Assembly (NCBI GenBank): GCA_958430865.1
Contig: CAUDNR010001691.1
Location: 4,626 to 68,625, forward strand
Reading direction: 5' to 3'
Source of the DNA: Entrophospora sp. SA101
Lineage: Eukaryota > Glomeromycota > Glomeromycetes > Entrophosporales > Entrophosporaceae
DNA length: 64,000 nt
The notes beneath the pieces were generated by a model. The model did no database searches and was not told where the DNA came from. It saw nothing but the letters and a program-made list of their open reading frames with translations. The position numbers and the translations under genes are program-made. This document shows, one piece after another, positions 49,562-64,000 of this stretch. Position 1 is the stretch's first letter, and the number at the start of each line of letters is the position of its first letter.

Positions 49562-50625
49562 AAACAAAATTTACTAGACTTGATTAATTAATTAATTATT
49601 AACTTTGATTATTCTGCTTGTTATTAAATGTACTATTAGAAAATTTACGAAATTTTTTACTTCAATTCTTGCTATTATTATTATTACTGATTAATAAATA
49701 CTCGCAATAAATGTGTATTTATCTACTACTTTTTTCACTCAGCATAACATCCATCATATATAATATTATGCAATTATTTATTATCTTTTCCTTACGCACT
49801 TTCATTTAAAGATTTGGGATATGTTTGGATGCGAACCAATCTAAAAGTTACATATGAAGCAAAAAATTACATAGTTTTCAGTCAAATAAACAGGATTCAA
49901 TATAAAATATATAAGGCAGATAAAAATTTATTATGATAAGTTAAATATTTTACAAATTTCATGCTGCTGGTGAATATTTACAAGAAAGCAATATTTTTCT
50001 AAACTCAAAAATAGTTATAAGCATACATCAATTATTTATCTCAATTCATTTGAAGACATAAAGACCTGGCATATTAATACTTGAGTTTTAAATTATCATC
50101 AATAGGAAAAATTTTGATGATAAATAATGAGGCAACACTAGCAAGTTTCTATATACATCAAAAACTCCATTAAAAACTTCATTAGATAAAAATTGAGGCC
50201 TGGATCAAAAAAGAAAATCAGAAAAAAGATAATTCTATTATCATTAGCAGTAGCAGTAGAAATAATTTTTCAAGTAGCAGTAATATAATTTTTGATAGTG
50301 ATAATAGTAATAATAACAATGATAACAATAGCTAACGTGGACAGGGAAAGGAACTGCCCAATAATTTACAATTTAAAGGGTCTAGGATCCTGGCAGGCAT
50401 GTTATATGCTTTATTCCTTCCTCTTTGTCCCTGCTCCACAATTCTGTCAGCATAGGCTGGCCTTTACATTGTAATTTATAACATAAAATTATTTTTTTGT
50501 ATCAAATAAAGTAGCAGGAATTTTATTATTAAACTTTAGGTGAATGTGAAAAAATACAAGTTTGGGACTTTGCTAGTGATACATGACAATGCTAATGTCT
50601 AATGTATAATCTGTGGCTTGAAAAT
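49562..50625. other. Spacer
   Basis: No gene seen. Near 50240-50330 AGTAGCAGTA and AATAGTAATA microsatellites. Confidence 0.4.
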
Positions 50626-51240
50626 TCATCCTGCCTTATATCTATCTAGCAAGTTAGAATATTTGAGCTGTTCCTCCTCAAAAAGCTTTCTCCTCTTTTT
50701 TGTGTCCTCCCAACTTGCCATCCCAAAGTCAATCAGGTACACATTGCCATTATTGTTAATTAAGACATTTTCCTCCCGAATGTCATTGTGGAGGATGCCA
50801 TGCTTGTGAATCATTTCTAATCCCTTAATAGCTCTTGACTTTTGCCGTTTTGTTATTATATGCTAAAACAACATAGTACCAACAATGGTCATGCCAATAA
50901 CAAAACTCATACCTCCTCCATAATATCCATAGCACACCAACTTTGGGATATACTTGCCTTGGATATCAGCAAGGTCTTTATAAATCTCTACTTCTTTCTG
51001 CATTTCTTCCAAAACATATGGTGGGGCTTTTGATAAGTCTACACTCTTCAAAGCAATTGTATCCCCATGAAACTTGCATAGGAGTGTTTTTCCACTTCGT
51101 CCTCCACCTAGTATGCTCTTAAACTTAAAGTCCGCAAAGCTAAAATTCTGCTGATGAGGAAGTGATTGTTGTTGGTACACTGATATGCTGGAAGTTTGCC
51201 AATTGGCTAGAAGATAATTTTGACTGTGATCGAGAAACAT
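50626..51240 (-). pseudogene. Kinase-like pseudogene with in-frame stop
   Basis: One minus-strand frame of 205 codons, interrupted by a single TAG near 50860, reads as a protein-kinase-like fold: FKSILGGGRSGKTLLCKFHG (Gly-rich loop), DTIALKSVDL (VAxK-like lysine), VIGMTIVGTML, stop, ITKRQKSRAIKGLEMIHKHG, ILHNDIREENVLIN (HND in place of HRD) and VYLIDFGMASWED (DFG kept). It ends soon after, at LLDRYKAG. All but one codon are open, so the break is recent. HND kinases of this kind are, from memory, a large family in these fungi. Confidence 0.75.
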
Positions 51241-51248
51241 ATGAATTA

Positions 51249-51578
51249 TGGGTCTGATTCATTTCATCGACAATCATTTCGTCGAAAATTTGTTTCGTCG
51301 AAAGTTCATTTCATCGAAAATTATTTCGTCACAAAAAAAAACTTCATTAAACAAATTTCTCCTCACACTTCCTACACACTCCGCTTTCCTCACCTAATTT
51401 CTTAATTAACTTCCCAAAAATTAATATAGAGAAAAATAAATCAAACCTTAAATTAATCTGACACTTCTCACATCTAACTCTTTCGGTCTCTGGCTCGAGA
51501 ATGAATAATTTTCGACGAAATGATTGTCGACGAAATGATTGTCGACGAAATAATTTTCGACGAAGTAAAGCGCGACCG
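51249..51578. mobile_element. MITE with TTTCGTCGA subterminal repeats
   Basis: Both ends carry arrays of a ~16-bp motif in opposite orientation: TCATTTCGTCGAAAATT-like units at 51258-51330 and their inverse, AATTTTCGACGAAATGATTG-like, at 51506-51562. The outer edges start GGTC and end GACC. The ~165-bp middle has no coding capacity. It sits directly upstream of the kinase pseudogene. Confidence 0.65.
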
Positions 51579-52728
51579 ATATTTATTCCGATATTCGATA
51601 TTGAGTTATGAATTGAGATAAATAATAATTACATCCTATATAGACGAATTGAGATGAATAATATCTTTAATAATTACATCCTAGATGAATAAATATATAA
51701 ACAAATAATTCTTTTATAATATAGTTATACACCTTTTTTTTCTATAACATCTATTACTTACTTTCATAAATAATAGGTTGTGAATTAGATTCAGCAAAAG
51801 TTTTTAAAAAAAGAAATCAACCAAGTTTACATAAAATTCCTCGCGACTATTAAATTTCTATAAAATAGTTTTTCATGAACCTCTCTAAAACTTATTAACC
51901 AACACCCCCATAAAGCAATAACCATATGAAAGCTTAAAATATTCTACACCTCATTTACTATCAAGTCTTTTAAAGTGATATTGAGAAATAATCTGAGGTT
52001 TGAAGCAAAGAAGTAATACCGTTTTTTAATAGCCATTAATTCATGTAGAGAGGACCTTAGAAAGCTTTAATGGAGTACTTTCATTTTACTCTAACAATGA
52101 AGTTCAAGTTTATTATAAAAATAACGAGGTAGTAAGTTAGGAAGCTAAAATTGCTAATTGAAGTAATCTCAAAAAACAATTTTATCTAAAAGTTAACAGT
52201 TTTAGTGTGATGAAAACTTTTCTATGTAGGAAATGCAGGTTTGGATAATTAAAAAGTATGGTTAGTGGGCCTTTAAATGGACTAACATTATGTTTTTTAT
52301 ACAATTCAATAATTCCTATCTTTAATTCTAATGCTTTTGCTGGATTATTTGATTCTTTAGCTTTTTAATTGTTCATTCAGTGTGTTGAATTCCAGTTGAA
52401 TTATCTGAAATTTTGCAGCGTGGGGTTGTGAACTGACTAAACAAGAGAAAAAATTATATATTAATATGGTACGCTCTAATAAGCTCTGACAGTTTTTCTT
52501 TAAAAAAAATCGCAGCAGTGAAGGGCTTAGGGTGTGTTTCATTTATAATGTACGTTTACCATGATAAACTTTGGGTGGCTGTGTTACGGAATCCTCCAAC
52601 GATTTTACAACACGTAAAAATTGTTCTTTTCAGTCGAATCAATCACTTATCTCCTTCTTTAGCCATAATAAAATAAAAATATAAATTAAAATATAATTTT
52701 TTGGGGGTTTTTTTTCAAAATAATTAAA
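51579..52728. other. Spacer before ERJ5
   Basis: Contains a short direct repeat (GAATTGAGATRAATAAT... AATTACATCCTA, twice within 51606-51690) and otherwise interrupted AT-rich sequence. Confidence 0.4.
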
Positions 52729-53717
52729 ATGAAAAAATTTAAATTTTGCACATTTTTAATTTTTTCGATTTTTATATTTATCTCGCTAATAAAAGCTTGG
52801 GGACAAGGTTCATTATTATAATAAATTAGAATATATATATCTATATAATACGGAATAAAATAAATTCAATAAGTTCAAATTTTTTTATATCCTAAAATAA
52901 AACAGAGGATCACGAAATATTTGATTTAGTAGACGATTTAGAAAATGCAGAAGGGGAAGATGTAACTTTTTATTCATGGCTCGGAGTAGAACCTACAGCC
53001 AACGAGAAAGAAATTAATAAAGCGTATCGTAAATTATCTTTAACTTTACAGTAAGTTTATTTGTATATTATGATAATAAATACATGTAAAAACTTAACGA
53101 TTTTATTATTATTTAGCCCGGATAAAAATCCTGATAAAGATAGCAAAGAAAGATTTTCTAGATTAGGTTTAATAGGTGCAATTTTGCGTAATTCAGAGTC
53201 AAGAGAACGATACAATTTTTTTCTAAAGAATGGAGTACCAAAATGGCGTGGTACTGGCTATTATTATAACCGTCATAGACCAGGACTTGGTACCGTAGTA
53301 ATATTTTTATTAATGCTATCATCATTGTTTCATTATGTTATCACGTGGATAAACTATTATCGGGACAAGCAACGTGTACGATATTATATACAAGAATCGA
53401 GAGAAATCGCCTGTGGTAAAAGAATGAAAAAACAAAACACCAGGAAAAAAATTTTTGTTAATGAAAAGAATTTCATTGTTGATTATGATAATGTTTTCTT
53501 GTTGACTAAAGATGGCGAACAATTTATTATGGATGAGAATGAAATCGAGAAACCAAGAATTTTGAATATTTTTGTATTTTCAATCCCTATTTTAATTTAT
53601 AAAAAACTAATTTGTAGTAATAAAGATGATACTAACATTAACAATAATATTAATAATATCAATGATAGAAATATTAATGATAAATCTCGTAGACGTAGGA
53701 AAGAACTAAACAACTAA
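52729..53717 (+). CDS. ERJ5: ER membrane DnaJ protein, Erj5 type
   Basis: J-domain protein of the ER membrane that assists Hsp70 folding. Three exons: 52729-52807, 52906-53050 and 53117-53717, 274 residues. Residues 1-26 are a hydrophobic signal (FLIFSIFIFISLIKAWG). The J domain follows: DVTFYSWLGVEPTANEKEIN, KAYRKLSLTLHPDKNPD with the HPD motif split by intron 2, and RNSESRERYNFFLKNGVP. Then WRGTGYYYNRHRPGLGTVV leads into a transmembrane helix (IFLLMLSSLFHYVITWINYY) and a basic cytosolic-type tail with an Asn/Ile-rich repeat and an Arg/Lys end. The layout signal, J domain, GTGYYY block, membrane helix is typical of fungal Erj5 proteins. Confidence 0.9.
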
Positions 53718-54398
53718 TAACTTTAATTTTAAGATTTTGGTGTATTTTATTTTATCTTATAGGAAAAATATAATTTAGATAAATAATTACATTAACTTTG
53801 GAGTTTTTCTCTTCCAATAGTGTAAATAACAACAAAATCAATTCAAAACAAGAAATAAAAATAGTAAATAATAAATTCAAACTAAACTTCTTATTTCTTA
53901 TTTCTGGTTCTTGTTGTTTTTCTTTTTATTCCTTTTCATTCACCAGAATATTTTATTAGAATTATCATTATTATAGTCATTTTTGATTATTATTGTCTGA
54001 TTGAATTTTTTTTACTGATCTTTCATCAACATCTTTGTCATCATCTTCTTCATTGTCAATAATTGTGCTGTTACCTTCATCATTACTATTAATACTATTA
54101 TTGTTGTCCGATTTAATTTTTTTTTACTGGTATTTCATCATTATTTTGCTGTTACCTTCATCATTACTACTGGTATTAGTGCTATTATTGTTATGGTGTC
54201 GACATCAAAAATTTTGGCTAAACTTTAAAATGTATAAGTTCAATGACCATGCAAGATAAAAAAAAAACTCTATAGTTTTATTCTTCTATAAGACATAAGG
54301 AAAGATGCAATAAAGAGTTTTTTTAAATTTTATTGAAATGAAAAGTTATAATGGTTTAAAGTTTGTCATTAATTATTATTATTAATTAACACAAGTAA
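53718..54398. other. Spacer
   Basis: CAT/ATT-type microsatellites near 54030-54190 create an open but meaningless Ser/Leu-rich frame. No gene seen. Confidence 0.45.
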
Positions 54399-55086
54399 CC
54401 AAAACTCGCAAGTCGTGCGACTTCTGTGCAGTTTTCTCACCGATTGTCCCCTTTTGCGTCTAGCCGCGCCTGGTCTTTTCGGTTTTTGGCGCGATCAACG
54501 TTTTCACCATATTTAGCAAAAAATTGTGTCGTACGGCAAATGTTTTGTTAACACAGAAAACAAGTTTTTAAACGAAAACGTGACAGCGAGCTTCGTGTCT
54601 TTTACTCACACAATGACATCACTCAGGTCAAGACAATAATAGTCTATTTTATCAATTCAAAAAAATACAAAATAGGACGGCCGTCCCCACATTTTTTTTT
54701 CGTTTTTTTTGTAGAGAAATTCCTCTCAAGCCATTTCAGCGCACGGAACTCAACTTTCTACGACGTCCCTGTCCATCTTCAAGCAATCAAGTTTACAGAG
54801 GATGAGCACATTCAAACCATGAAATCATTTATTATTATACAACGTTATACAAGATGGTCGAAAAATAAAAATATCACTGCGCCGAGTGTTTCATAGCATT
54901 ACAATAACAAAAATACACGATTTAATCTTGATTCAATCATTTATTACATATAACAGGGGAGACTGTCTCATAACACAAAATTTTAACCCACGCAATTGTT
55001 GATCGACAAATCAAAATCGTGAAATTGATAACGTAAAAATAAACGTTAACATAAAACATTGATTCATTTTGTCAACAATCACTTCA

Positions 55087-55641
55087 CCAACAGTTGTTTC
55101 GTTAACAAATGGATCGAATTTAAGAAGTTGGAAGCAAACATTTGAAATAGTCTAATAAATTAAACCGTACTACTCGAAAATGTATTTAAAGGGTTGGTTT
55201 TCGACTTGGTTGAAGAATAACTCTCTTCCTAACTCTTCTCTTGACCATATCTCTCGATATAATCAAAATAACCTTAATATAACGAATGTCAAAATGATCG
55301 TAAACGCGACCAATTTAAGATACACGATCAAGAGAAAACATGAACGATGTATGAAAAAATCAAACAGTTGTTCCGTTAACAAATGGATCGAATTTAAGAA
55401 GTTGGAAGCAAACATTTGAAATAGTCTCATAAATTAAATCGTACTGCTCGAAAATGTATTTTAAAGGGTTGGTTTTCGACTTGGTTGAAGAATAACTTTC
55501 TTCCTAACTCTTCTCTTGACCATATCTTTCGATATAATCAAAATAACCTTAATATAACAAATGTCAAAATGATTGTAAACGCGACCAATTTAAGATATAC
55601 GATCAAGAGAAAACATGAGCGATGTATGAAAAAATTAAACA
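55087..55641 (+). repeat. Two tandem ~274-bp units inside the transposon
   Basis: AAATGGATCGAATTTAAGAA occurs at 55107 and 55381, and the following ~260 bp match with about a dozen differences. The first unit is open as a 79-residue frame (YLKGWFSTWLKNNSLPNSS, NATNLRYTIKRKHERC). The second is interrupted by a one-base insertion near 55463. Confidence 0.9.
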
Positions 55642-55735
55642 AATTTATTTAATAAAACAAAATTTACAACTCAAAAAATTTTTTTTGCATGTAATAAAAT
55701 TCCATTATTAACCATTAACAATCTAATTATATAGA

Positions 55736-55945
55736 TCTTGACCGATCAAACCCGCCTATATGGTTATTGAATAATTGATAATAATAAAACGTTAATTAAA
55801 TATATTTTACAAACAGCTTCGTAGATCTCGACTTTAAGACTTACTTTGATCAAACCCGCCTATAATAATAAACGTTCATTTTGGAAACTTGATTTGCAAA
55901 TAGATCTTGACTTTAACACTTACTTATACCAAGCCCGCCTATATA
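55736..55945 (+). repeat. Three degenerate copies of an AGATCT...CCCGCCTATA unit
   Basis: TAGATCTYGAC followed by AAVCCCGCCTATA recurs near 55733-55763, 55822-55862 and 55903-55941, spacing about 80-90 bp, within the transposon interior. Confidence 0.7.
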
Positions 55946-56065
55946 ATTATTTGAATAATTGATAAAGTGAAATTACCCGAGGGTTGAAAAGACCAACAAC
56001 AACGATGATAAGAAATCCCCACGCAAAGCATTAAATCCAAACATCTGGATTTTGAGGAACAATTC

Positions 56066-56304
56066 ATGAGTTCCAACCGCAAGAGAAAGACCACAAATCA
56101 CATCAGGGAGTCGGGTAAAAAAAGAAGTGCAGACCATGACCCACAGGAAGAATCAAGCACATCAAGGGCAACGAAGTTGTCAGCAACAATGAAGGTTATA
56201 CGGATGCAGTAGAAAATTCATACAACATTGAAAATGATGACGATAATAATGAGAATGAAACAGTGGTAAACGACGACGACGATGAGAGTTGTGACACTGA
56301 ATAA
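56066..56304 (+). pseudogene. Frameshifted transposon ORF relic
   Basis: From ATG 56066 a basic segment (MSSNRKRKTTNHIRESGKKR, resembling a nuclear localisation signal) continues 48 codons to TAG at 56210. In the next frame an acidic tail (NEGYTDAVENSYNIENDDD ... DDDDESCDTE) runs from about 56170 to TAA at 56302-56304. The two frames look like one former protein end. Confidence 0.5.
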
Positions 56305-57114
56305 TTTTTATTACTCTTTGTATTTGTATGCAATAAAAATTATGTAGATCAAATTTTTTTTCAGGAAAATAAAAAAAAAATTTTACCACTCAGCAAAAGC
56401 AAAAAATTCCCTCCCAAAAAATTAGGTTTAAAAAACAAAGATTTTTCGGTTTCAATTGCAATTGCAACGCATTGTTTTGCAATTCAATTCAATGCAACTC
56501 AATTTCAATTGTTGTTGTTGCAGTTTTATAAAACAAAACATTTGCCGTACGACACAATTTTGCTAAATATGGTGAAAACGTTGATCGCGCCAAAACCGAA
56601 AAGACCAGGCGCAAAAGGAGACAATCGGCGAGAAAACTGCGCGGAAGTCGCACGACTTGCGAGTTTTGGACACGGCAAATGTTAAATCTTTTTTTTGTGT
56701 TAATGAATGACATCACTGACTTACCATAATATTACCATAATCAAATAAAAATTTTTTTTTTTTGAGGAGAAAAAAAGATTTTTGGCACAATACGTAATTT
56801 TATTTATCCTTTAAAGGGGTGAAATTAGAATAGAATAAGTTGATGTTTATATATATACACACATACATATTTGTTAATTTATTAATTACTGTCAGAGAGA
56901 GAGAGACATATTATTAATTTTAATAAAAAATCTCACAAACACGATCGTCCTTTCACATTATTCAAGAATTCCATTAATATTAAGATCCTTAACAAAAATC
57001 ACTATAAATACGAGCAACAACCATTTTTCTTTCACATTTTGCTTTTCAAAGCTTTTCATTACCACTACTAACTAAAAGTTAGTGTTAACGCGTAAACAAA
57101 CAATACTTTTAAAG

Positions 57115-60581
<3,467 letters not shown>

Positions 60582-60649
60582 ATCAATTTATCAATTCATT
60601 TAACTAATTAATCAACTAGATGTTGGTTAAAAGGGGGGAGGTAAAATAA

Positions 60650-60689
<40 letters not shown>

Positions 60690-61133
60690 GTTGATTAATT
60701 GGTTGATTAATTTATTATTTGCAAATAGAAACAATTATAATATTTAATAATAATTAAATCAATGATAATTGTAGCAGTGTAGTAATACTAATGGTTGGTC
60801 GTTGTTGTAAAGAGTTTTGGAATTTTTTTAAAACTTTAATGATGATAATAATAATAATTGTTGTCGTCGTCGTATATATTATATATTATTATTATTATTG
60901 CTATGCATTTTTTTCTGCGTGTAAAAAATGTTTGTTTCATATATACTTCTTCCTTTCTCTTTCTCTCTGTATTTTTCATCAATTGAAATAAATTTTGTAA
61001 ATTTTATAATATAATTTTATTATTATTCATTTTCTAAATCGCTAATAAATATAATTATTGAACAATATGTATGATGAAAAGATAAAAACTAAAAAATTAA
61101 GAGTAAATGAATCTTTTTATTATTTGATTTGTT

Positions 61134-61472
61134 TTATCGAAGACGTCTTGCTTCACGTTCAGATTCCAAAAGACATAAAACATCATTTTCACGAACAGGT
61201 CCCTTAACATTACGAATGATAGAACGATTTGTATCGTCCATAAATTCTACGCGCACTTGAGTTACACCACCTCTTGAACCGGTACGACCAAGTACTTTAA
61301 CAACTTTGGCAAGCTTGACTTGTTGTTTAGCATCCTTTTTAGTATTTTAGTATCGAAAAAATAGTAAAAATGAAAATTTTTTTAATTGAATAAATAAATT
61401 CAACAGTAAATAATAATAACAATAATAACAATAGTTAGTAGTAGTAAATAATAATTATAAACAATTTACCAT
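61134..61472 (-). CDS. RPS28: Small ribosomal subunit protein eS28, copy B
   Basis: Identical to the gene at 4689-5027: exons 61134-61334 and the three-base exon 61470-61472. The same divergent promoter with its GTAC palindromes follows at 61473-61751. Confidence 0.95.
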
Positions 61473-61751
61473 ATTGATATTTGATTGATTGATTGGTTTG
61501 ATTGAATTTTTTTAATTTCGTTCTTTTTTTTTCAAAATTAAAAGATGGAAAAATTTTTTTTTTGTCTTTTTGAGGTCATGTATATACATATAGTAAATGA
61601 ATTGATGATCCACAGGGAAAAATTTTTTTTGAACGCAGCGTACCTTTTTTGGTACACTGCGTACTTTTTTTTTTTGGTACGTTGCGTACTTTTTTTTTTC
61701 ACGCGTCTTAAAAAAACATTCTTTTCTATCTTAAAAAAAAAAATAGAAATC

Positions 61752-63860
61752 ATGTTTATAGCTATTGATCAACTTATATATTTATTTGATACGATAAAAA
61801 GATTCAATATTAATGATGATAGTGACAAAGTTTTATTTGAGGACGTTATAAAAATATATGTTAAAATGGATATTGACGCAATGTGCGCTGCACAAATATT
61901 TCAGGTAGAAAGTAATTTTATTTATTATTATTTTATTTAGAAAAAGAAAAAGAAATTTTAAAATTAATTGGGGGGTTTTTATGATGGGTGGGGACAATGA
62001 ATTCAAATTTTCAATTTATATAGAATTTATGTATACGACAAAATATAATGTTTATTGATATTAAACCTGTTAGAACATTAGATGATCTTGACGAATCAGA
62101 TAGAAGACCATCATATGAATTAAAATCAGTAAATATTTACATGTATATTTTTAATTATATATAATCTTTTAATCATTATATTCATTTATATATATATTAT
62201 ATTTGTTTATAGTTACAAGCAATTATATTATTTGGATTTGGATCAGATATAGATCTTGCTAGTTTTTTTGACTTATCTGAAAACTTAAATGTTAATATTT
62301 ATGTACTTGACAGTCAAACTACGCTTGATTTAAGTAATTGTAGTGGATCCGAGAATGTAATTAATTATTGATATCATTCGTTCATTCCTTTCTTTATTGT
62401 TATTGTAATAAGAGTCATTTTTGAAATTAATAGTATTGATTTTTTTTATAGATATATATTGTATTAGATCTCGAGTCACCAGAAATTAAAGCAGCAATGG
62501 ACATGGTAAAATAAACTAATTCTATATTCATGTTGAGAAAGGAGAGTGAGAAAGCAGAGGAATGAGAATCATATAGATAATATGTAATTTAATTTATATA
62601 CATGTGTGTGTGTGTGTGTGTGTGTTATATATATATAGGCTAACCAGTTCAAAAAAGGAAAATTTAGAAGAAAAGAAATTATCTCAACCTCATTACAAGC
62701 CTATTTCCTAGCAGTTCAATCTGGAATGAAAGACAGTGGTTTATTATGGTAACTATCATTGCTATTATTTCTTTTCTTGTAAAGAGAAAAAAATCAAATT
62801 AATTTTTTTATCATAATAATATCAGGCTTGCAATTATAGGCCACACAAGCTTATTAATAGCAAAAAGAATTTCAATGGATCAATATAGTAAATATATTAC
62901 AATTATAGATGCAGAAGTTCGAGAATTCAATCAAACAACATCCAAGAAACGATGGGCAAGACATAGAGCAAAAGCACGATATCCTGATCAAAAAAATATT
63001 GAAACCATTTGGGAATATCCTTTATTATTATCATTATTATCATTATCATTATTAATTGTTATTGTTATTTCAGTTTTTCTTCTTCTTCTTTGACTCTAGC
63101 TCACATATAATTGTGTATTAGTTGGACATTGGAATTTATATGATAGCATTATGAATTCAGAAAATACATTTTTTCGTATGAAACTTAAAAATAGACAAGG
63201 TGAAAATCTAGATAACCTTTTGAGAAATCTCGGGTAAGTAATCTTTTTTTTTGTAATACACACATACACACACATACACGTACATATATATATACACACT
63301 TAGATGCACCTTCTCATATATACATACACACACGACCTTTCATACCAACAACAAGAATATCGCAAATAAAATCAAAAGAATTTTTTTTAGAGATGGATTT
63401 CGAGACAGCAGATAATTTATCAAAGAACATATCAGAAGAAGGACCCAAATTAGGATTCAATGAACCAATATACGCACAATATGTAAAATATTATGGATAT
63501 AAAGAACCATCATTTAGTGCCAGCGATATGGTTTATGCTTTACAAACACTCTTATGGATAAAAAGATCAAAAATCAACGAATTTAATATTGGAGAAATTG
63601 ATTTTTTTGATGTTTTTAAAGATACGAATAATCCATGGTGGGATAACTTTCATACTGTGCTTGATACGATTGAATGGTTGGTAGAGATATATGTTGTTTA
63701 TAGGAAAATGAATGAATAATCATAAATTTGTTTTTTTTTTAAAAATAGTCTAGACGAAGAAAAAGGGCTGAAAAGAATAAAAGGAGGAATTGAACTAAGG
63801 AAAAATTTACAACCTCATATTATATCATCAGAAATAAAAGAATTTATTATTGTGACATAA
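61752..63860 (+). CDS. CDC45: Cdc45, C-terminally short, copy B
   Basis: Identical to the gene at 5307-7415, with the same exon pattern, the same uncertain donor in the TTATTATCA tract and the same early stop (TAA at 63858-63860). The stop is therefore not a sequencing error confined to one copy, unless the two copies are one locus assembled twice. Confidence 0.88.
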
Positions 63861-64000
63861 TAAAAAACAATATAGATAGCAGCAATAATAATAATAATAA
63901 ATAATAAAATAATAAATATATTTATATTTATTTATTTGTAAAGAATGTTTGAAAAAAGCTTTTAGTAGTTAAAATTATAAAACACAAAGCATACATGTAT

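Larger units (their letters stand above)
54399..56669. mobile_element. 2.27-kb transposon with long terminal inverted repeats
   Basis: The left end 54399-54549 and right end 56532-56669 are inverted copies, both beginning CCAAAACTCGCAAGTCGTGC at the outside and ending at ATGTTTTGTT inside, with small indels (the left has an extra ~8 bases near 54461). Long TIRs of this size recall Mutator-like elements. No clear target-site duplication was found. The interior has worn coding: about 54715-54890 reads FLSSHFSARNSTFYDVPVHL then QAIKFTEDEHIQTMKSF, and 56066-56304 holds a frameshifted basic/acidic frame. No transposase core seen. Confidence 0.8.

Noticed and set aside
54035..54259. Ser/Leu-rich frame
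   Set aside because: It arises from CATCATTATT-type microsatellites.
54390..56678. Nine-base target-site duplication around the long-TIR element
   Set aside because: Flanks CACAAGTAA and ACACGGCAA share only part of their bases, so no duplication can be claimed.

Overview
The window looks like nuclear DNA of a fungus, most likely an arbuscular mycorrhizal one (Glomeromycotina, Rhizophagus-like). The base composition is very AT-rich. Conserved eukaryotic genes are cut by many short GT-AG introns, and the spaces between them hold degenerate families that I associate with that lineage (Crinkler/RHS-type P-loop ATPases, HND-type kinase fragments, Pif1 and SAM/REase-like fragments, Sel1/MYND proteins). 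This placement rests on recognising protein families; no database was searched.

Layout. (1) 1-7555: the tail of a transposon, then GEM1/Miro (+), RPS28 (-) and CDC45 (+). The same block returns almost base for base at 56445-64000, so the window spans one full 56,445-bp period of a direct repeat, or contains an assembly overlap. (2) 7.4-17.5 kb: a Sel1/MYND-like gene with a long Asn tract, then gene-poor, repeat-rich DNA with a MITE-like element. (3) 17.5-19.6 kb: a 5'-truncated protein phosphatase 5 gene whose last three exons are tandemly duplicated. (4) 20.4-23.1 kb: a G3BP-type RNA-binding gene split into two halves on opposite strands beside a 10-N gap. (5) 23.3-24.7 kb: a LINE relic. (6) 25.1-29.4 kb: PPCDC and mitochondrial aspartyl-tRNA synthetase in tandem. 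(7) 29.7-33.7 kb: relics of RHS/Crinkler, Pif1 and SAM/REase-like genes. (8) 34.5-49.6 kb: a run of intact genes: farnesyltransferase alpha (-), a rhodanese-methyltransferase (+), SKA1 (-), an ELYS-type nucleoporin (-), proteasome alpha-4 (+), RPL13A/uL13 (-) and BCKDH E1-alpha (+). (9) 50.6-53.7 kb: a kinase pseudogene, a MITE and an ERJ5-type DnaJ gene (+). (10) 54.4-56.7 kb: a 2.27-kb element with ~140-150-bp terminal inverted repeats, followed by the second copy of block 1.

The intact genes are housekeeping genes that do not form one pathway: mitochondrial dynamics, translation, replication, CoA synthesis, prenylation, kinetochore, nuclear pore, proteasome, branched-chain amino-acid breakdown and ER folding. 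The unusual features are structural: the 56-kb repeat with a transposon at its junction, the apparent inversion through the G3BP-like gene, the shortened CDC45, the partial duplication of the PP5 fragment, and the presence of SKA1 in a fungus. Exon limits were placed by hand from splice signals and reading phase and should be checked against RNA.
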